A stretch of 64,000 bases of DNA from an uncultured Prevotellaceae bacterium (lineage in GTDB: Bacteria > Bacteroidota > Bacteroidia > Bacteroidales > Bacteroidaceae): assembly GCA_947167515.1 (NCBI GenBank), contig CAMVIM010000008.1, positions 1-64,000 on the forward strand, read 5' to 3'. The notes under the pieces are model-generated. The model was not told the origin of the DNA and ran no database searches. It saw only the letters and a list, made by a program, of their open reading frames with translations. Position numbers and translations under genes: made by a program. Below, piece after piece: positions 22,233 to 31,105 of the stretch (positions within the stretch are counted from its first letter, which is position 1; the number at the start of each line of letters is the position of its first letter).

Positions 22233-25200
22233 TTAGAAATCGGCATCGTACAATACAAACGGTGCCCAATAATATGGGGAGGGTGTCTTTTTTCGTTGTT
22301 CCAGCATGGCTTCTCGCATGGCTTGCTGCATATTGGTTCCGTGGTATTGTGCTATCCACAAATGGTAAAAGGACTGCATGAGTTGGGAAGTGGACAGGTC
22401 GTTCACGCTCCAAAGACTGGCGCAGATGGCTTGCACTCCGGCTTGTTTGAGTCCTCGTTGTAAACCGAACACACCTTCGCTCTCGAAACTGCCTAACCCC
22501 GTTTCGCATGCCGATAGCACTGCCAATCGTGTGTTGCTCCAATCGAGTGATGCTATTTCGATGGAAGAAAGGATGTTATCTTCTTTTAGTTCGGCGATGG
22601 GATTTTGCCAAGATTCTTCTCCGTTCGCCAAAACTAAGCCTGTACACAGCATGGCATTGAGTTCGTTGAAGCGGCGGAAATATGGAACTTGCTTCGCTTT
22701 CATTATGTTGTTGAAGAAGAATCCGTGAGTGGAGATGTGCAGAATGTCTGGGCTTTGACCATCCAGACTTCGTATCTCTCTTTCGGTGGGGCGTTCTCCG
22801 ATTTCTTCTTTCACGGTGATTTGGTTGTCTGTCAGCGTTTTGGTGATGGCATCACATTCGGTGAGCGTAAAAGGCAGGAAAGGATATTTGTCTTCATTGA
22901 GGATGGCTCCTCTTTTCTGGTTCTGTGCCCGAAGCGTCTTTTCTGCCATTCGTTCGTTTTTGCGCATGTCGGCAATCAGAGAGCCTTTTTCATTTTTTTG
23001 TTTCTGGGAATAGAAAATGGAACCATACACGTTTGCCGATTGTGGAACGGTATTGTTCTGAGCAGACTCCCGATAGGCCAATCTGCCTGTGGTGGTCAGT
23101 TGGTGGAGGTTGTATTTATCCATCAGGAATTGTCCGTCGGGCAGAGGTATGGCTGCAAATGCGATGCTATTCAGGAATCCAGTGGGGGAGTAATATACGG
23201 TGTGAATTCCTTCCAGTTTGTTCTCAAGAGGTTGCCATATTCTGTTGTACAGGTGTGCCGTGTTCTTTTCATACACATCTTGTATCAATCGGTTTTTAGG
23301 GGTATTCGTTATTTTCTCAAGAACGTCCTCCATTTCTTCTATCTTCATGAGGGGAACGCATTGCGGTGCCTCGGCATGCGGGGTCAGCACCAATGCCAGA
23401 GTTGCGGAGTCAGTGATGACAAATTCAATACATGCCTCCCCCTCTTTTAGGTGATCTCTCACCTGTTCCCAACTCGGAATGTCGTCACCCTTTTTCCTGA
23501 ACGGCTCTGATGCGCGTACAATAAATCGTTCCAGTTTGTCGTGCTGGTCGCGCAGCATACGGAACTGTTCTTGCGATTCCTGGGTGTTGTTTTCCATAAT
23601 CTGCAACTGCTGCCGGAGGATGTGCAAAGAATCCAAAGCATGAATGAGGGTGTCGTTGTTGGATGAGAGAATGGATGTGTGTATTCTTTCCGAAGCACGC
23701 AATAGCAGCCCCTTCTCTTGGAGCATGATGTTATAAACTACAGGCGACAGTTCTTCGGGCTTGTGGGGCAGCAACCATTCTAACAGTGTTCCGCCAGCAC
23801 CATTTTTCATGAGGAAGGCTTCACGTTCGTTTTGTGTGTATAAATCGAAATTCTTTTCAATCTGTTTTTGGCTGGCTGCATAATATATTTGGGCAGGTTT
23901 TATGGCTTTGTCATATTCACTGGCTTGGTAATAGGCCATGCCAATTCGTCCGTACATTTCGCCGCGCATGTTGGCAAACAGGTCTTGGAGGTTTTCATCA
24001 TCTTTATCTTCCAGCATTTTCTCAATATGGGCATAAGTCTCAACGGCTTTTTCTGTATTTCCTGTTTCTAAGTAGAAGTCGCCCAGCAGGGGTAGCCATT
24101 GCTGTTCGTTGCATTGAGTCAGTTGGATATAATATTGCTCAGCCAGATTCAGATCATCTGTACAGCGTTGATTGGCCACGGCAAGATTCATCAGTATCTG
24201 CTGATAGTTGGGTGTCTGCCTGTAGATGGAGGGGTATATTTGTATCAGGTCTTCTCTTCTTTTCAGCAGAAAGGGTATCAGGTTCTCAACGATGTCTTTT
24301 TTTAGGGGAAGCCAAATTTTTTCATCGAATTCTTTTTCTGAAGAAAGTGCTATTGCCATCGCTCTGTATGAGGGTTCTCTGGCAGCAAACGCAATTTTTT
24401 TTGTAGCAAGATATACACCATAATTGATGACTAGCGTTTCATTGTTCTTGCTGGCTTGAACATATTTCCCAATGGCCTCTTCTAATAGCCCGTAATATTT
24501 GTTCAGCATGAAAAAGTCAAACGGATTCTTGAATTCGACTAATTCGTAGAGAATACGGAGTTGGTCAATGTATGCTTCATAGTTCCCAAAGTCTTTGATT
24601 TTGTCGATGTCTCTTTCAATTCTTTCAGCCAGCAGTAAACATTTGTCCATGTCACTATAGGCATTGCCATAGATCTGCACCAGTGCCTGTATGATTTTGG
24701 TGTAGAATCCATCGGCAGCCTGATTGGGATTCTTGTCGTAGTATTCCAGACATTTTGTCAAAAGTTGCTCGGCTTCTTTTATCTGATTATGTCTCATGTA
24801 GCAGGACACCACCGCCTCATGGATGTGAGAGCTGAATCCCGGCTGGAAGTCGATGCCATCGGCAAACTCGTGCAAAAGTTTCTCATCATAGTAGTCGATG
24901 GAATCGGATGCGGTTCCTTCTTGTCCATAAGTAGATAGAATATAGGCATATTGGCTGGCCAAATAATAGCGGTTGGCATCTTTCTCCACTTGCGAGAGTT
25001 GTTTGTTGGCGCTTTCTTTTTCTATCGTTTCAACGGCTTGTATAAAATAGGTCCTGGCTCTGGCTGGATTGCCTTGCATAATATAATATACCCCTGTAGC
25101 TGTGAATGCTGTCTGTACGGTGCTACATGTTTGGGCACATGCTATGATGTCAGAATAGAGTGCCTCCGCATCGTCTTCACCCTCCAGCGTGGTGGCTTCG

Positions 25201-26768
25201 GAGGGGTAGGTTGAAGCGACCATTCGGCCATATTCGATATACTCGAAGACAAAGAGGGGGTGTGTCTTGTTGATCATTTTGTTCAGCAGCAATAAGACTT
25301 TGTGCTGAAGCCGAAGCGCTGTTTTTTTGTCATTGAACATCGTCTTGGCTGTTTCGACTAACTGTTTGCCTACTCCAATTGTTTCGAAATTGAGATGCTG
25401 CTCACAATGGTCCATGAACTCTTGCACCAAATCGTCAAATGCGGTCTCATAACGAGGTGCTCCAGTTCGTTGGAAGTACCAGTCTGTATACCGGAAGGCC
25501 AGTTGGTGAATGATGTCATGCTGATATTTTTCTTTTGTGATGGCATGCAATAAATCTGATAGAAGGAGCGCACGATTGTTTTGTCCGGCAAAGACATACA
25601 TGCTCATTTCCTTATTCACCACAGTGATGAAAGGAATGGAAGTCTCGGAATAGTAATTTTTTAGCGTGAACAATAAATCATCATTGTTGATTCCGTCGGT
25701 TTTGTGCTCTTCCATCAATAGTTTGGTGGTCAAGGTGCGCTTCGAGGTGACGTATTCAAGGCTCGTCTCTCCAAAGTACTCTTTACTGTAATCAATCAGC
25801 ATGCCTATTTCTTCGTTTGTGGCAAAGGATGGGTCTTGGTAATAGATACCCATCTTGGTATTGATCACTTCGGGGTGATAGGCATGTGTGCATTGTGCCA
25901 AAATGGTAATGGAAGCCTTTTGAAAGTCTTGATGGTCAGCAATCTTTTCGTCCCCATCTTGCTCGGTCAGGTAGGACAAGGGAATTTGTCCAATCAGAAT
26001 GCTATCATTCTTGTCATAGAACGTCTGATTGATATATGCACAAAAATCGGGATACAGGTAGCATTGTGAGAAATACTCACTAATATATTCATATATACGG
26101 GATCTAATCTCAGAGAAGATGTGTGTGCGTGCATAAAATTTGATGATGTCAGCAATGAGTAACCAGTGTTTCTCGTAAGTCAGCGGATTTTCATATAGTT
26201 GTAATGTTCCATCATCAATATTCAAGAATTGGGCAAAAAGCCATAACTCCTCGTTTTGTGGAGAAGGATGTGTGGTATAGAGTTCTTTGGCGGCAGTATA
26301 GAAGATTTTTACCCATTTCGTTTCCTCTTCCTCTTCAATGGAAGTTAGTGCCAGATACATGCCGATTTGTGTGGTGGCATAGCTGGATGGACCATTGATT
26401 TCTTTTGATTTTTCCCACAAAAGCTTCAGACACATACGTGCCATGGCATTATCTTTGTCTATGGCTTTTTGGCTTTTTGAATCGGCAAACTCTGCCAGAT
26501 CTTTTAATCCGTATTGTTCACCTGCATACCTGATGATGTTGATGTAGCGTTCTTCATAGCATGGTGTCACAATCGCCTTTGTAGCCTCAATCAATAAATT
26601 CTCCTGGCTCAAAGTGTCGGGCAATGGCACATGGGTTTCCACCCATTCTTGGTGCATCTTGATTTGCTGGGAGATGTCTGGATCGATGCTCCACAGTTGT
26701 GTGATGTTGATGAGGCCAACAAGGCAAATTAGGAAAACTCTTTGGAATGATAAATGGATATGTGCCAT
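22233..26768 (-). CDS. secreted TPR protein with C-terminal CHAT protease domain
   Basis: A 1511-residue protein with an N-terminal signal peptide (VFLICLVGLINITQLWS). Residues 50-1100 are helical TPR-like repeats (for example AVETYAHIEKMLEDKDDEN; EKAVETYA). Residues 1130-1511 form a CHAT domain, a caspase/separase-like peptidase, with catalytic His in HISTHGFFF (about H1348) and Cys in LSACETGLG (about C1421). The region between them (LVLANGEESW...EDNILSSIEI) is typical of the family. CHAT proteins act in stress and immune signalling, for example the Craspase and gasdermin systems. It is the last gene of an operon with a TIR-FGE gene and a small secreted protein (26-base gap), suggesting joint action. 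An export signal on a CHAT protein implies a periplasmic protease. Confidence 0.9.
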   Translation of the reverse strand: MAHIHLSFQRVFLICLVGLINITQLWSIDPDISQQIKMHQEWVETHVPLPDTLSQENLLIEATKAIVTPCYEERYINIIRYAGEQYGLKDLAEFADSKSQKAIDKDNAMARMCLKLLWEKSKEINGPSSYATTQIGMYLALTSIEEEEETKWVKIFYTAAKELYTTHPSPQNEELWLFAQFLNIDDGTLQLYENPLTYEKHWLLIADIIKFYARTHIFSEIRSRIYEYISEYFSQCYLYPDFCAYINQTFYDKNDSILIGQIPLSYLTEQDGDEKIADHQDFQKASITILAQCTHAYHPEVINTKMGIYYQDPSFATNEEIGMLIDYSKEYFGETSLEYVTSKRTLTTKLLMEEHKTDGINNDDLLFTLKNYYSETSIPFITVVNKEMSMYVFAGQNNRALLLSDLLHAITKEKYQHDIIHQLAFRYTDWYFQRTGAPRYETAFDDLVQEFMDHCEQHLNFETIGVGKQLVETAKTMFNDKKTALRLQHKVLLLLNKMINKTHPLFVFEYIEYGRMVASTYPSEATTLEGEDDAEALYSDIIACAQTCSTVQTAFTATGVYYIMQGNPARARTYFIQAVETIEKESANKQLSQVEKDANRYYLASQYAYILSTYGQEGTASDSIDYYDEKLLHEFADGIDFQPGFSSHIHEAVVSCYMRHNQIKEAEQLLTKCLEYYDKNPNQAADGFYTKIIQALVQIYGNAYSDMDKCLLLAERIERDIDKIKDFGNYEAYIDQLRILYELVEFKNPFDFFMLNKYYGLLEEAIGKYVQASKNNETLVINYGVYLATKKIAFAAREPSYRAMAIALSSEKEFDEKIWLPLKKDIVENLIPFLLKRREDLIQIYPSIYRQTPNYQQILMNLAVANQRCTDDLNLAEQYYIQLTQCNEQQWLPLLGDFYLETGNTEKAVETYAHIEKMLEDKDDENLQDLFANMRGEMYGRIGMAYYQASEYDKAIKPAQIYYAASQKQIEKNFDLYTQNEREAFLMKNGAGGTLLEWLLPHKPEELSPVVYNIMLQEKGLLLRASERIHTSILSSNNDTLIHALDSLHILRQQLQIMENNTQESQEQFRMLRDQHDKLERFIVRASEPFRKKGDDIPSWEQVRDHLKEGEACIEFVITDSATLALVLTPHAEAPQCVPLMKIEEMEDVLEKITNTPKNRLIQDVYEKNTAHLYNRIWQPLENKLEGIHTVYYSPTGFLNSIAFAAIPLPDGQFLMDKYNLHQLTTTGRLAYRESAQNNTVPQSANVYGSIFYSQKQKNEKGSLIADMRKNERMAEKTLRAQNQKRGAILNEDKYPFLPFTLTECDAITKTLTDNQITVKEEIGERPTEREIRSLDGQSPDILHISTHGFFFNNIMKAKQVPYFRRFNELNAMLCTGLVLANGEESWQNPIAELKEDNILSSIEIASLDWSNTRLAVLSACETGLGSFESEGVFGLQRGLKQAGVQAICASLWSVNDLSTSQLMQSFYHLWIAQYHGTNMQQAMREAMLEQRKKTPSPYYWAPFVLYDADF

Positions 26769-26794
26769 ACGGATATTTCTTGTGGAATAACGGC

Positions 26795-27451
26795 TTAATT
26801 GCTAATGACGACAAAACTGCAATCCTTTTTTCCGCAGTTGATGATTTCGAGTTCGACCGTGTTCTTTATGTTGGTGGGCAGGTCGAATGAGGTTTGACGT
26901 TGGGGAAGTCCAATCTTGACATTTTTGATGTCGTTCTTGCGAAAATTGAGTCCGGCACTATTGGTGACATGGATTTTCATGGTGACGAGACCTCCTGCCT
27001 CTGCCACAACGGCAAGTTCCTGATGGCCTTGGGAGGAGAAAGTGTATTTGGCGCTTTTGCCTGCCTTGACGAAGCAGGTTTTGGTGAGGATGGATCCATC
27101 GGAGGTTTGGCCGCGCATAGTTCGGGTACGTATGATTTCGTCTGCCTGGTCATAGACATCTTTGCCTGCTGCAAGACTGTCTGCAAAGGCTTCTTCGAAA
27201 ACGAGATGACCGTTGAGGGATGGTGTGGTGCGGGCGGTGCTTTGGAGCGTGTAGAAATCCATAGTGTTGCAGTCTCTCAAAGCTTCGGATGACTGGCGGA
27301 TGGCAGCGGTGTCGCCTACTGCCACGGCATCACGCATGGCTATACAGGCATCAATGGCGGATTGGATGGCCAGGTCGTCGGTTTCGTTGTCTTGGGCGGC
27401 TATAGGTAGAGTGCAGAGTGCCACGATGAGTAGTGAGATCAGTTTTTTCAT
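26795..27451 (-). CDS. secreted protein, unknown function
   Basis: A 218-residue protein with a clear signal peptide (MKKLISLLIVALCTLPIAAQ, cleavage after AAQ or nearby). Residues 25-110 are helical (IDACIAMRDAVAVGDTAAIR) and residues 115-218 look like a beta-sandwich ending VELEIINCGKKDCSFVVIS. No family recognised. It lies between the TIR-FGE and CHAT genes with gaps of 46 and 26 bases, so it is surely co-transcribed. It may be a periplasmic substrate, partner or inhibitor of the CHAT protein; this is inference from position only. Confidence 0.8.
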   Translation of the reverse strand: MKKLISLLIVALCTLPIAAQDNETDDLAIQSAIDACIAMRDAVAVGDTAAIRQSSEALRDCNTMDFYTLQSTARTTPSLNGHLVFEEAFADSLAAGKDVYDQADEIIRTRTMRGQTSDGSILTKTCFVKAGKSAKYTFSSQGHQELAVVAEAGGLVTMKIHVTNSAGLNFRKNDIKNVKIGLPQRQTSFDLPTNIKNTVELEIINCGKKDCSFVVISN

Positions 27452-27497
27452 TGTTGTGTTTTTTTATGGGTTATTATTTGAATGTGAGAATCATGTG

Positions 27498-28835
27498 CTA
27501 TTCAATGGGAGTTTTTCGGATGACGATGCGGAAACCGACTGTGGGACTTTTGGCACCTGCTTCGAAACCGGCACGTGAGGAGGCGGTCACCTCATCGGCT
27601 GGCGAGTTGTAGTTGCCGCCGCAAATGGTGTAGAATCCATTTTCGTTGAAGGAGGTGTTGCATAGTTCGCTCACGTTACCACTCATGTCGAAGAGGTCGA
27701 GATTGTTGGGCTCAAGGTCTTGTTGACCATCACTGGGGTGTAAGACACCGTTTGAGTTGTCGCGATACCATGCCACTTGATTGACATCATCGTTGCCAAC
27801 ATAGAGAGTGGTCTCGTGGTAAGAACCTCCGTGAGCCGCATATTCCCATTCATCGACAGAGGGCAGACTCACCTGAAGATTGGTCATGGGCTTGGTGTTT
27901 GTGTCGCTAGGGTTGCCCAGTTCGTTCAGGAGCGTGTAAATATCGCCATACGACACATCGGTCTTGGGCATGTAACGCTCAGCTTCCGCGAAGATGGCGT
28001 CCTGGATGCCGTACCATTGGCCTACGGTGAATTCGATTTGACTCATCCAAAGTGTGTCGGGACGCACAGGAACCATATATGTGAGCAGGGTGTCAATGGT
28101 GCGCATTTGTTTCTCGGATAGGTCGGGGCGAAGTTGGAGCCCGAATACTTTATGGCGGTCTTCAATTTCGGAGCGCAGTTGCTGGAGGGCGACCTTTTGG
28201 GCTTCTGCCTGTTCCATGTCCAGCTGATGTCGTACAAACCATATGCAGACTCCCAAAACCGCCAACACTGCGATGGTGACACCGACGATGGTGAACCACT
28301 TGATGAATCGGTTGCGCTGCTTAATCTTCCGAAGTGTCTCTTTGGCTCCTGTATAGTCGTTATCCACGTGGTTTTGTACTTGGCGTGTTCCGATCTTGGG
28401 TGCGATTCGGTTCTGTATCATCTGTTCGATGGTCACTCCCAAGTTTTGTCCAAAGTCTATTTCTGAGTGTTGGTTGTCGCAGGCTACGGTGCGGATGGCT
28501 TCTGGCACATCGGCTTTGATGCCATCAAAGGTCTTGTCCGGATTGATGGGCACAAAGATTTTTTGTTCCTGCACGGCAAGAAGAATTTCTTCGCGCACCC
28601 AGTCGTCAGGGTTGACGCAACGTTCCATGGAGTCCTTGGAGAGAACCAGCATAAAGATGGGGGCTTCATGGATGGCTGCCTTGATGCGCTTTCCAAAAAC
28701 GCCATCGCGGAGTTCGTCGTAGTCAAGGAACACTTTGTAGCCTCGTTGGATGAGCATGAGTTGCAGAATGCGGGCATATTGTGCGCCTCCAACTCTTCGA
28801 TAACTGATGAAGATATCGTATTTTCCGGTTTTCAT
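27498..28835 (-). CDS. TIR-TM protein with FGE-sulfatase (SUMF1-like) domain
   Basis: A 445-residue protein. The TIR domain (4-145) starts KYDIFISYRRVGG and has WVREE (W79, E83), consistent with the catalytic TIR glutamate. A TM helix lies at about 180-201, then a short coiled coil (ALQQLRSEIEDR). Residues 255-440 match the formylglycine-generating enzyme family: FTVGQWYGIQ, LPSVDEWEYAAHGG, LFDMSGNVSELC, GGNY and VGFRIV. FGE-like domains in such receptors usually bind ligands rather than modify sulfatases; the retained Cys residues near the C-terminus are few. It heads the operon with the small secreted protein and the CHAT protein and carries the leader box. Confidence 0.9.
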   Translation of the reverse strand: MKTGKYDIFISYRRVGGAQYARILQLMLIQRGYKVFLDYDELRDGVFGKRIKAAIHEAPIFMLVLSKDSMERCVNPDDWVREEILLAVQEQKIFVPINPDKTFDGIKADVPEAIRTVACDNQHSEIDFGQNLGVTIEQMIQNRIAPKIGTRQVQNHVDNDYTGAKETLRKIKQRNRFIKWFTIVGVTIAVLAVLGVCIWFVRHQLDMEQAEAQKVALQQLRSEIEDRHKVFGLQLRPDLSEKQMRTIDTLLTYMVPVRPDTLWMSQIEFTVGQWYGIQDAIFAEAERYMPKTDVSYGDIYTLLNELGNPSDTNTKPMTNLQVSLPSVDEWEYAAHGGSYHETTLYVGNDDVNQVAWYRDNSNGVLHPSDGQQDLEPNNLDLFDMSGNVSELCNTSFNENGFYTICGGNYNSPADEVTASSRAGFEAGAKSPTVGFRIVIRKTPIE

Positions 28836-28840
28836 ATCGG

Positions 28841-28869
28841 TTTAGGTTAGTTTGTTGAAGGCAAAGGTA
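28841..28869 (-). promoter_or_regulatory. promoter -7 element plus CTAACCTAAA leader box
   Basis: TACCTTTG (28869-28862), 11 bases, CTAACCTAAA (28850-28841), then ATG at 28835. It drives the TIR-FGE/CHAT operon. Confidence 0.6.
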
Positions 28870-28996
28870 GAAAAAAGATTTGAGTCAAGTGTTGTTTTTT
28901 GTAAAAAAAAGGGAAAAAGGGGGTGTGGGGTGGGGAAATGGGTGGATTTTTCTCATTTTCTTATCCTTTTTCGCCTGTGGAAAGAAAAAATGTGTG

Positions 28997-29004
28997 TATC
29001 TTTG
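28997..29004 (+). promoter_or_regulatory. promoter -7 element for the Fe-alcohol dehydrogenase
   Basis: TATCTTTG, about 40 bases upstream of the start codon and divergent from the TIR-FGE operon. Confidence 0.5.
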
Positions 29005-29045
29005 GAACTTGAAATGGTTTGATTGAGAAAAAATAGATATTGATT

Positions 29046-30233
29046 ATGAAGGATTTCACGTTTTATGCCCCCACAGAAGTGGTGTTTGGCAAGGAGTCGG
29101 AGGAGCAGGTGGCTCGTCTGGTGAAGAAGTATGGCGGCACTCGGGTGCTGGTGCATTATGGCGGCGAGAGTGCACGGCGTTCGGGGCTGCTGGACAAGGT
29201 ATGTGGCCTGTTGAACGAGGGCGGTGTGCCCTTCGAGGTGCTGGGCGGCGTGGTGCCGAACCCGAGGCTGTCGAAGGTGAAGGAGGGCATTGCGCTGTGC
29301 CGCGAGAAGGGCATCGACTTGATTCTGGCAGTTGGCGGCGGCAGTGTGATTGACTCGTCGAAGGCGATTGCCTATGGTGTGCCTTATGGGGGCGACGTGT
29401 GGGATTTCTACGAGGGGAAGGCGCATGCCGAGGTGTGTCTGCCAGTGGCTTCGGTGCTGACGATTCCTGCTGCCGGCAGCGAGATGAGCGAGGCGAGTGT
29501 GATTACGAATGATGAGAGTGAGGGATGGACGAAGTTGGGCTATTCGAACAATATCTGCCGCCCGAAGTTTGCCATCATGAATCCGGAGCGCACTTTCACG
29601 CTGCCTGCTTATCAGACGGCGGCGGGTGTGACTGACATCATGATGCACACGATGGAGCGGTATTTCAATCCTGACGGCGACATGACGCTGACGGATGCCA
29701 TTGCGGAGGCGCTGATGCGGACGATGAAGGAGTGTGTGTTTGAGGTGCTGAAGAATCCGCAGGACTACCGCAACAGGGCGCAAATCATGTGGGCTGGCAG
29801 TTTGGCTCACAATGATGTGACGGGCAACCGTGTGACGGGTGACTGGGCGACGCATCAGATTGAGCATGAGCTGAGTGCGCTGTTCGATGTGACGCACGGG
29901 GCTGGTCTGGCTGTGGTGTGGCCCAGCTGGGCGCGCTATGTGATGAGGGAGAACGTGAGCCGTTTTGTGCGCTTTGCCGTGAATGTGGCGGGTGTGGAGA
30001 ATGACTTCACCGACCCAGAGGGCACTGCGCTGCGTGGCATTGCGGCGATGGAACGGTTCTATCATGCTATCGGCATGCCGACGAGCATTCATGAGCTGAT
30101 TGGCCGTGAGGTGACTGAGGCGGAGATTGAGGAGATGGCTCGTAAGTGTACACGAAACCAGACGATTACGCAAGGGAAGTTTAAGGTGCTGAGGATGGAA
30201 GATATTGCCGAGATTTACCGCATGGCGAAGTGA
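29046..30233 (+). CDS. iron-containing alcohol dehydrogenase (butanol dehydrogenase type)
   Basis: Two possible starts lie at 29040 and 29046; MKDFTFYAPTEVVFGK (29046, 395 residues) is the usual family start. The protein reduces aldehydes to alcohols with NAD(P)H. The dinucleotide site GGGSVIDSSK is at about residue 100. Metal ligands are seen as DIMMHTMERYF (Asp and His) and HQIEHELSALFDVTHGAGL (two His), all in place. The closest named relatives are BdhA and YqhD. Length is normal for the family. A PrsW-like gene follows after about 45 bases. Confidence 0.92.
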   Translation: MKDFTFYAPTEVVFGKESEEQVARLVKKYGGTRVLVHYGGESARRSGLLDKVCGLLNEGGVPFEVLGGVVPNPRLSKVKEGIALCREKGIDLILAVGGGSVIDSSKAIAYGVPYGGDVWDFYEGKAHAEVCLPVASVLTIPAAGSEMSEASVITNDESEGWTKLGYSNNICRPKFAIMNPERTFTLPAYQTAAGVTDIMMHTMERYFNPDGDMTLTDAIAEALMRTMKECVFEVLKNPQDYRNRAQIMWAGSLAHNDVTGNRVTGDWATHQIEHELSALFDVTHGAGLAVVWPSWARYVMRENVSRFVRFAVNVAGVENDFTDPEGTALRGIAAMERFYHAIGMPTSIHELIGREVTEAEIEEMARKCTRNQTITQGKFKVLRMEDIAEIYRMAK

Positions 30234-30278
30234 GGTTATGCGGTTATGCGGTTGTACGGTTTTAAGTCTTAAGTTTTT

Positions 30279-30989
30279 ATGGAAATTCCGGTTATGATTT
30301 GGGCAGGCGTGTTGCCTGTGGTGGTCTTTCTGGTGTATATCGTTTGGAAAGACAGGAAGAAGGAGCCTGTGTCGCAACTGCTGAAGGCTTTCTTGCTGGG
30401 TATGGCGACGTGTATCCCGGCCATTTTCATCGAGCAGGGCATCAGTGCGGTGCTTTTTGGCGATAGCGAGCCTGACTCGGAGGATTTCTTTGGCAATGCG
30501 GTCGATGCATTCTTTGTGGCGTCGCTGACCGAGGAGTTGCTGAAGCTGCTGGCGTTGTGGCTGGTGCTGCGTCGGAACAAGTACTATGATGAGCACTATG
30601 ATGGCATCGTCTATGCGGTGTTTGTGGGCTTGGGCTTTGCGATGGTGGAAAATGTGGGCTATCTGGTCGGGAACGCCAGCGAGGGATGGGTGCTTGTGGC
30701 TTTCATGCGCGCTTTCCTCTCCATTCCGGGGCATTATGCCTTTGCCGTGCTGATGGGCTATTTCTATTCGCTCTATCATTTTTGCGGACACCGGCTGCAC
30801 CACCAGCTGCTCATCTTTGTGGCTCCCTTTGTGGCGCACGGTCTCTACGACACGCTTGTCAACCCGATGCCGGTCATTGGCTATTGCAGCATCCTCATCA
30901 TGCTGGTGCTGTTCTACATGATGCAGAGATTCTGCCAGAAGAAGCTGATGGGGCAGATTGAGAAGGACAAAATGGAGGGTCGCATCTGA
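30279..30989 (+). CDS. PrsW-family intramembrane protease
   Basis: A 236-residue membrane protein with about seven hydrophobic segments. The PrsW signature is present: EE in TEELLKLLALW, then AMVENVGYL, IPGHYAFAVLMGYF and FVAHGLYDTLVN, which carry the conserved Glu and His residues. PrsW of Bacillus cleaves anti-sigma factors at the cell surface; substrate here is unknown. It follows the alcohol dehydrogenase on the same strand and could share its transcript. Confidence 0.88.
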   Translation: MEIPVMIWAGVLPVVVFLVYIVWKDRKKEPVSQLLKAFLLGMATCIPAIFIEQGISAVLFGDSEPDSEDFFGNAVDAFFVASLTEELLKLLALWLVLRRNKYYDEHYDGIVYAVFVGLGFAMVENVGYLVGNASEGWVLVAFMRAFLSIPGHYAFAVLMGYFYSLYHFCGHRLHHQLLIFVAPFVAHGLYDTLVNPMPVIGYCSILIMLVLFYMMQRFCQKKLMGQIEKDKMEGRI

Positions 30990-31105
30990 GGATGTGAAAG
31001 TTTGACTAACTGACTCAACTTTCGGGAGTTGAGATTCGAGGAGCGATAGAGGAGTTAAAGTGAAGCTTGCGAACCTTTAATAACTTATATAAAAAACAGT
31101 GTAAT

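Noticed and set aside
28953-30839. 628-residue minus-strand frame opposite the alcohol dehydrogenase and PrsW genes
   Set aside because: His/Arg/Gln-rich antisense frame; both plus-strand genes are well supported.
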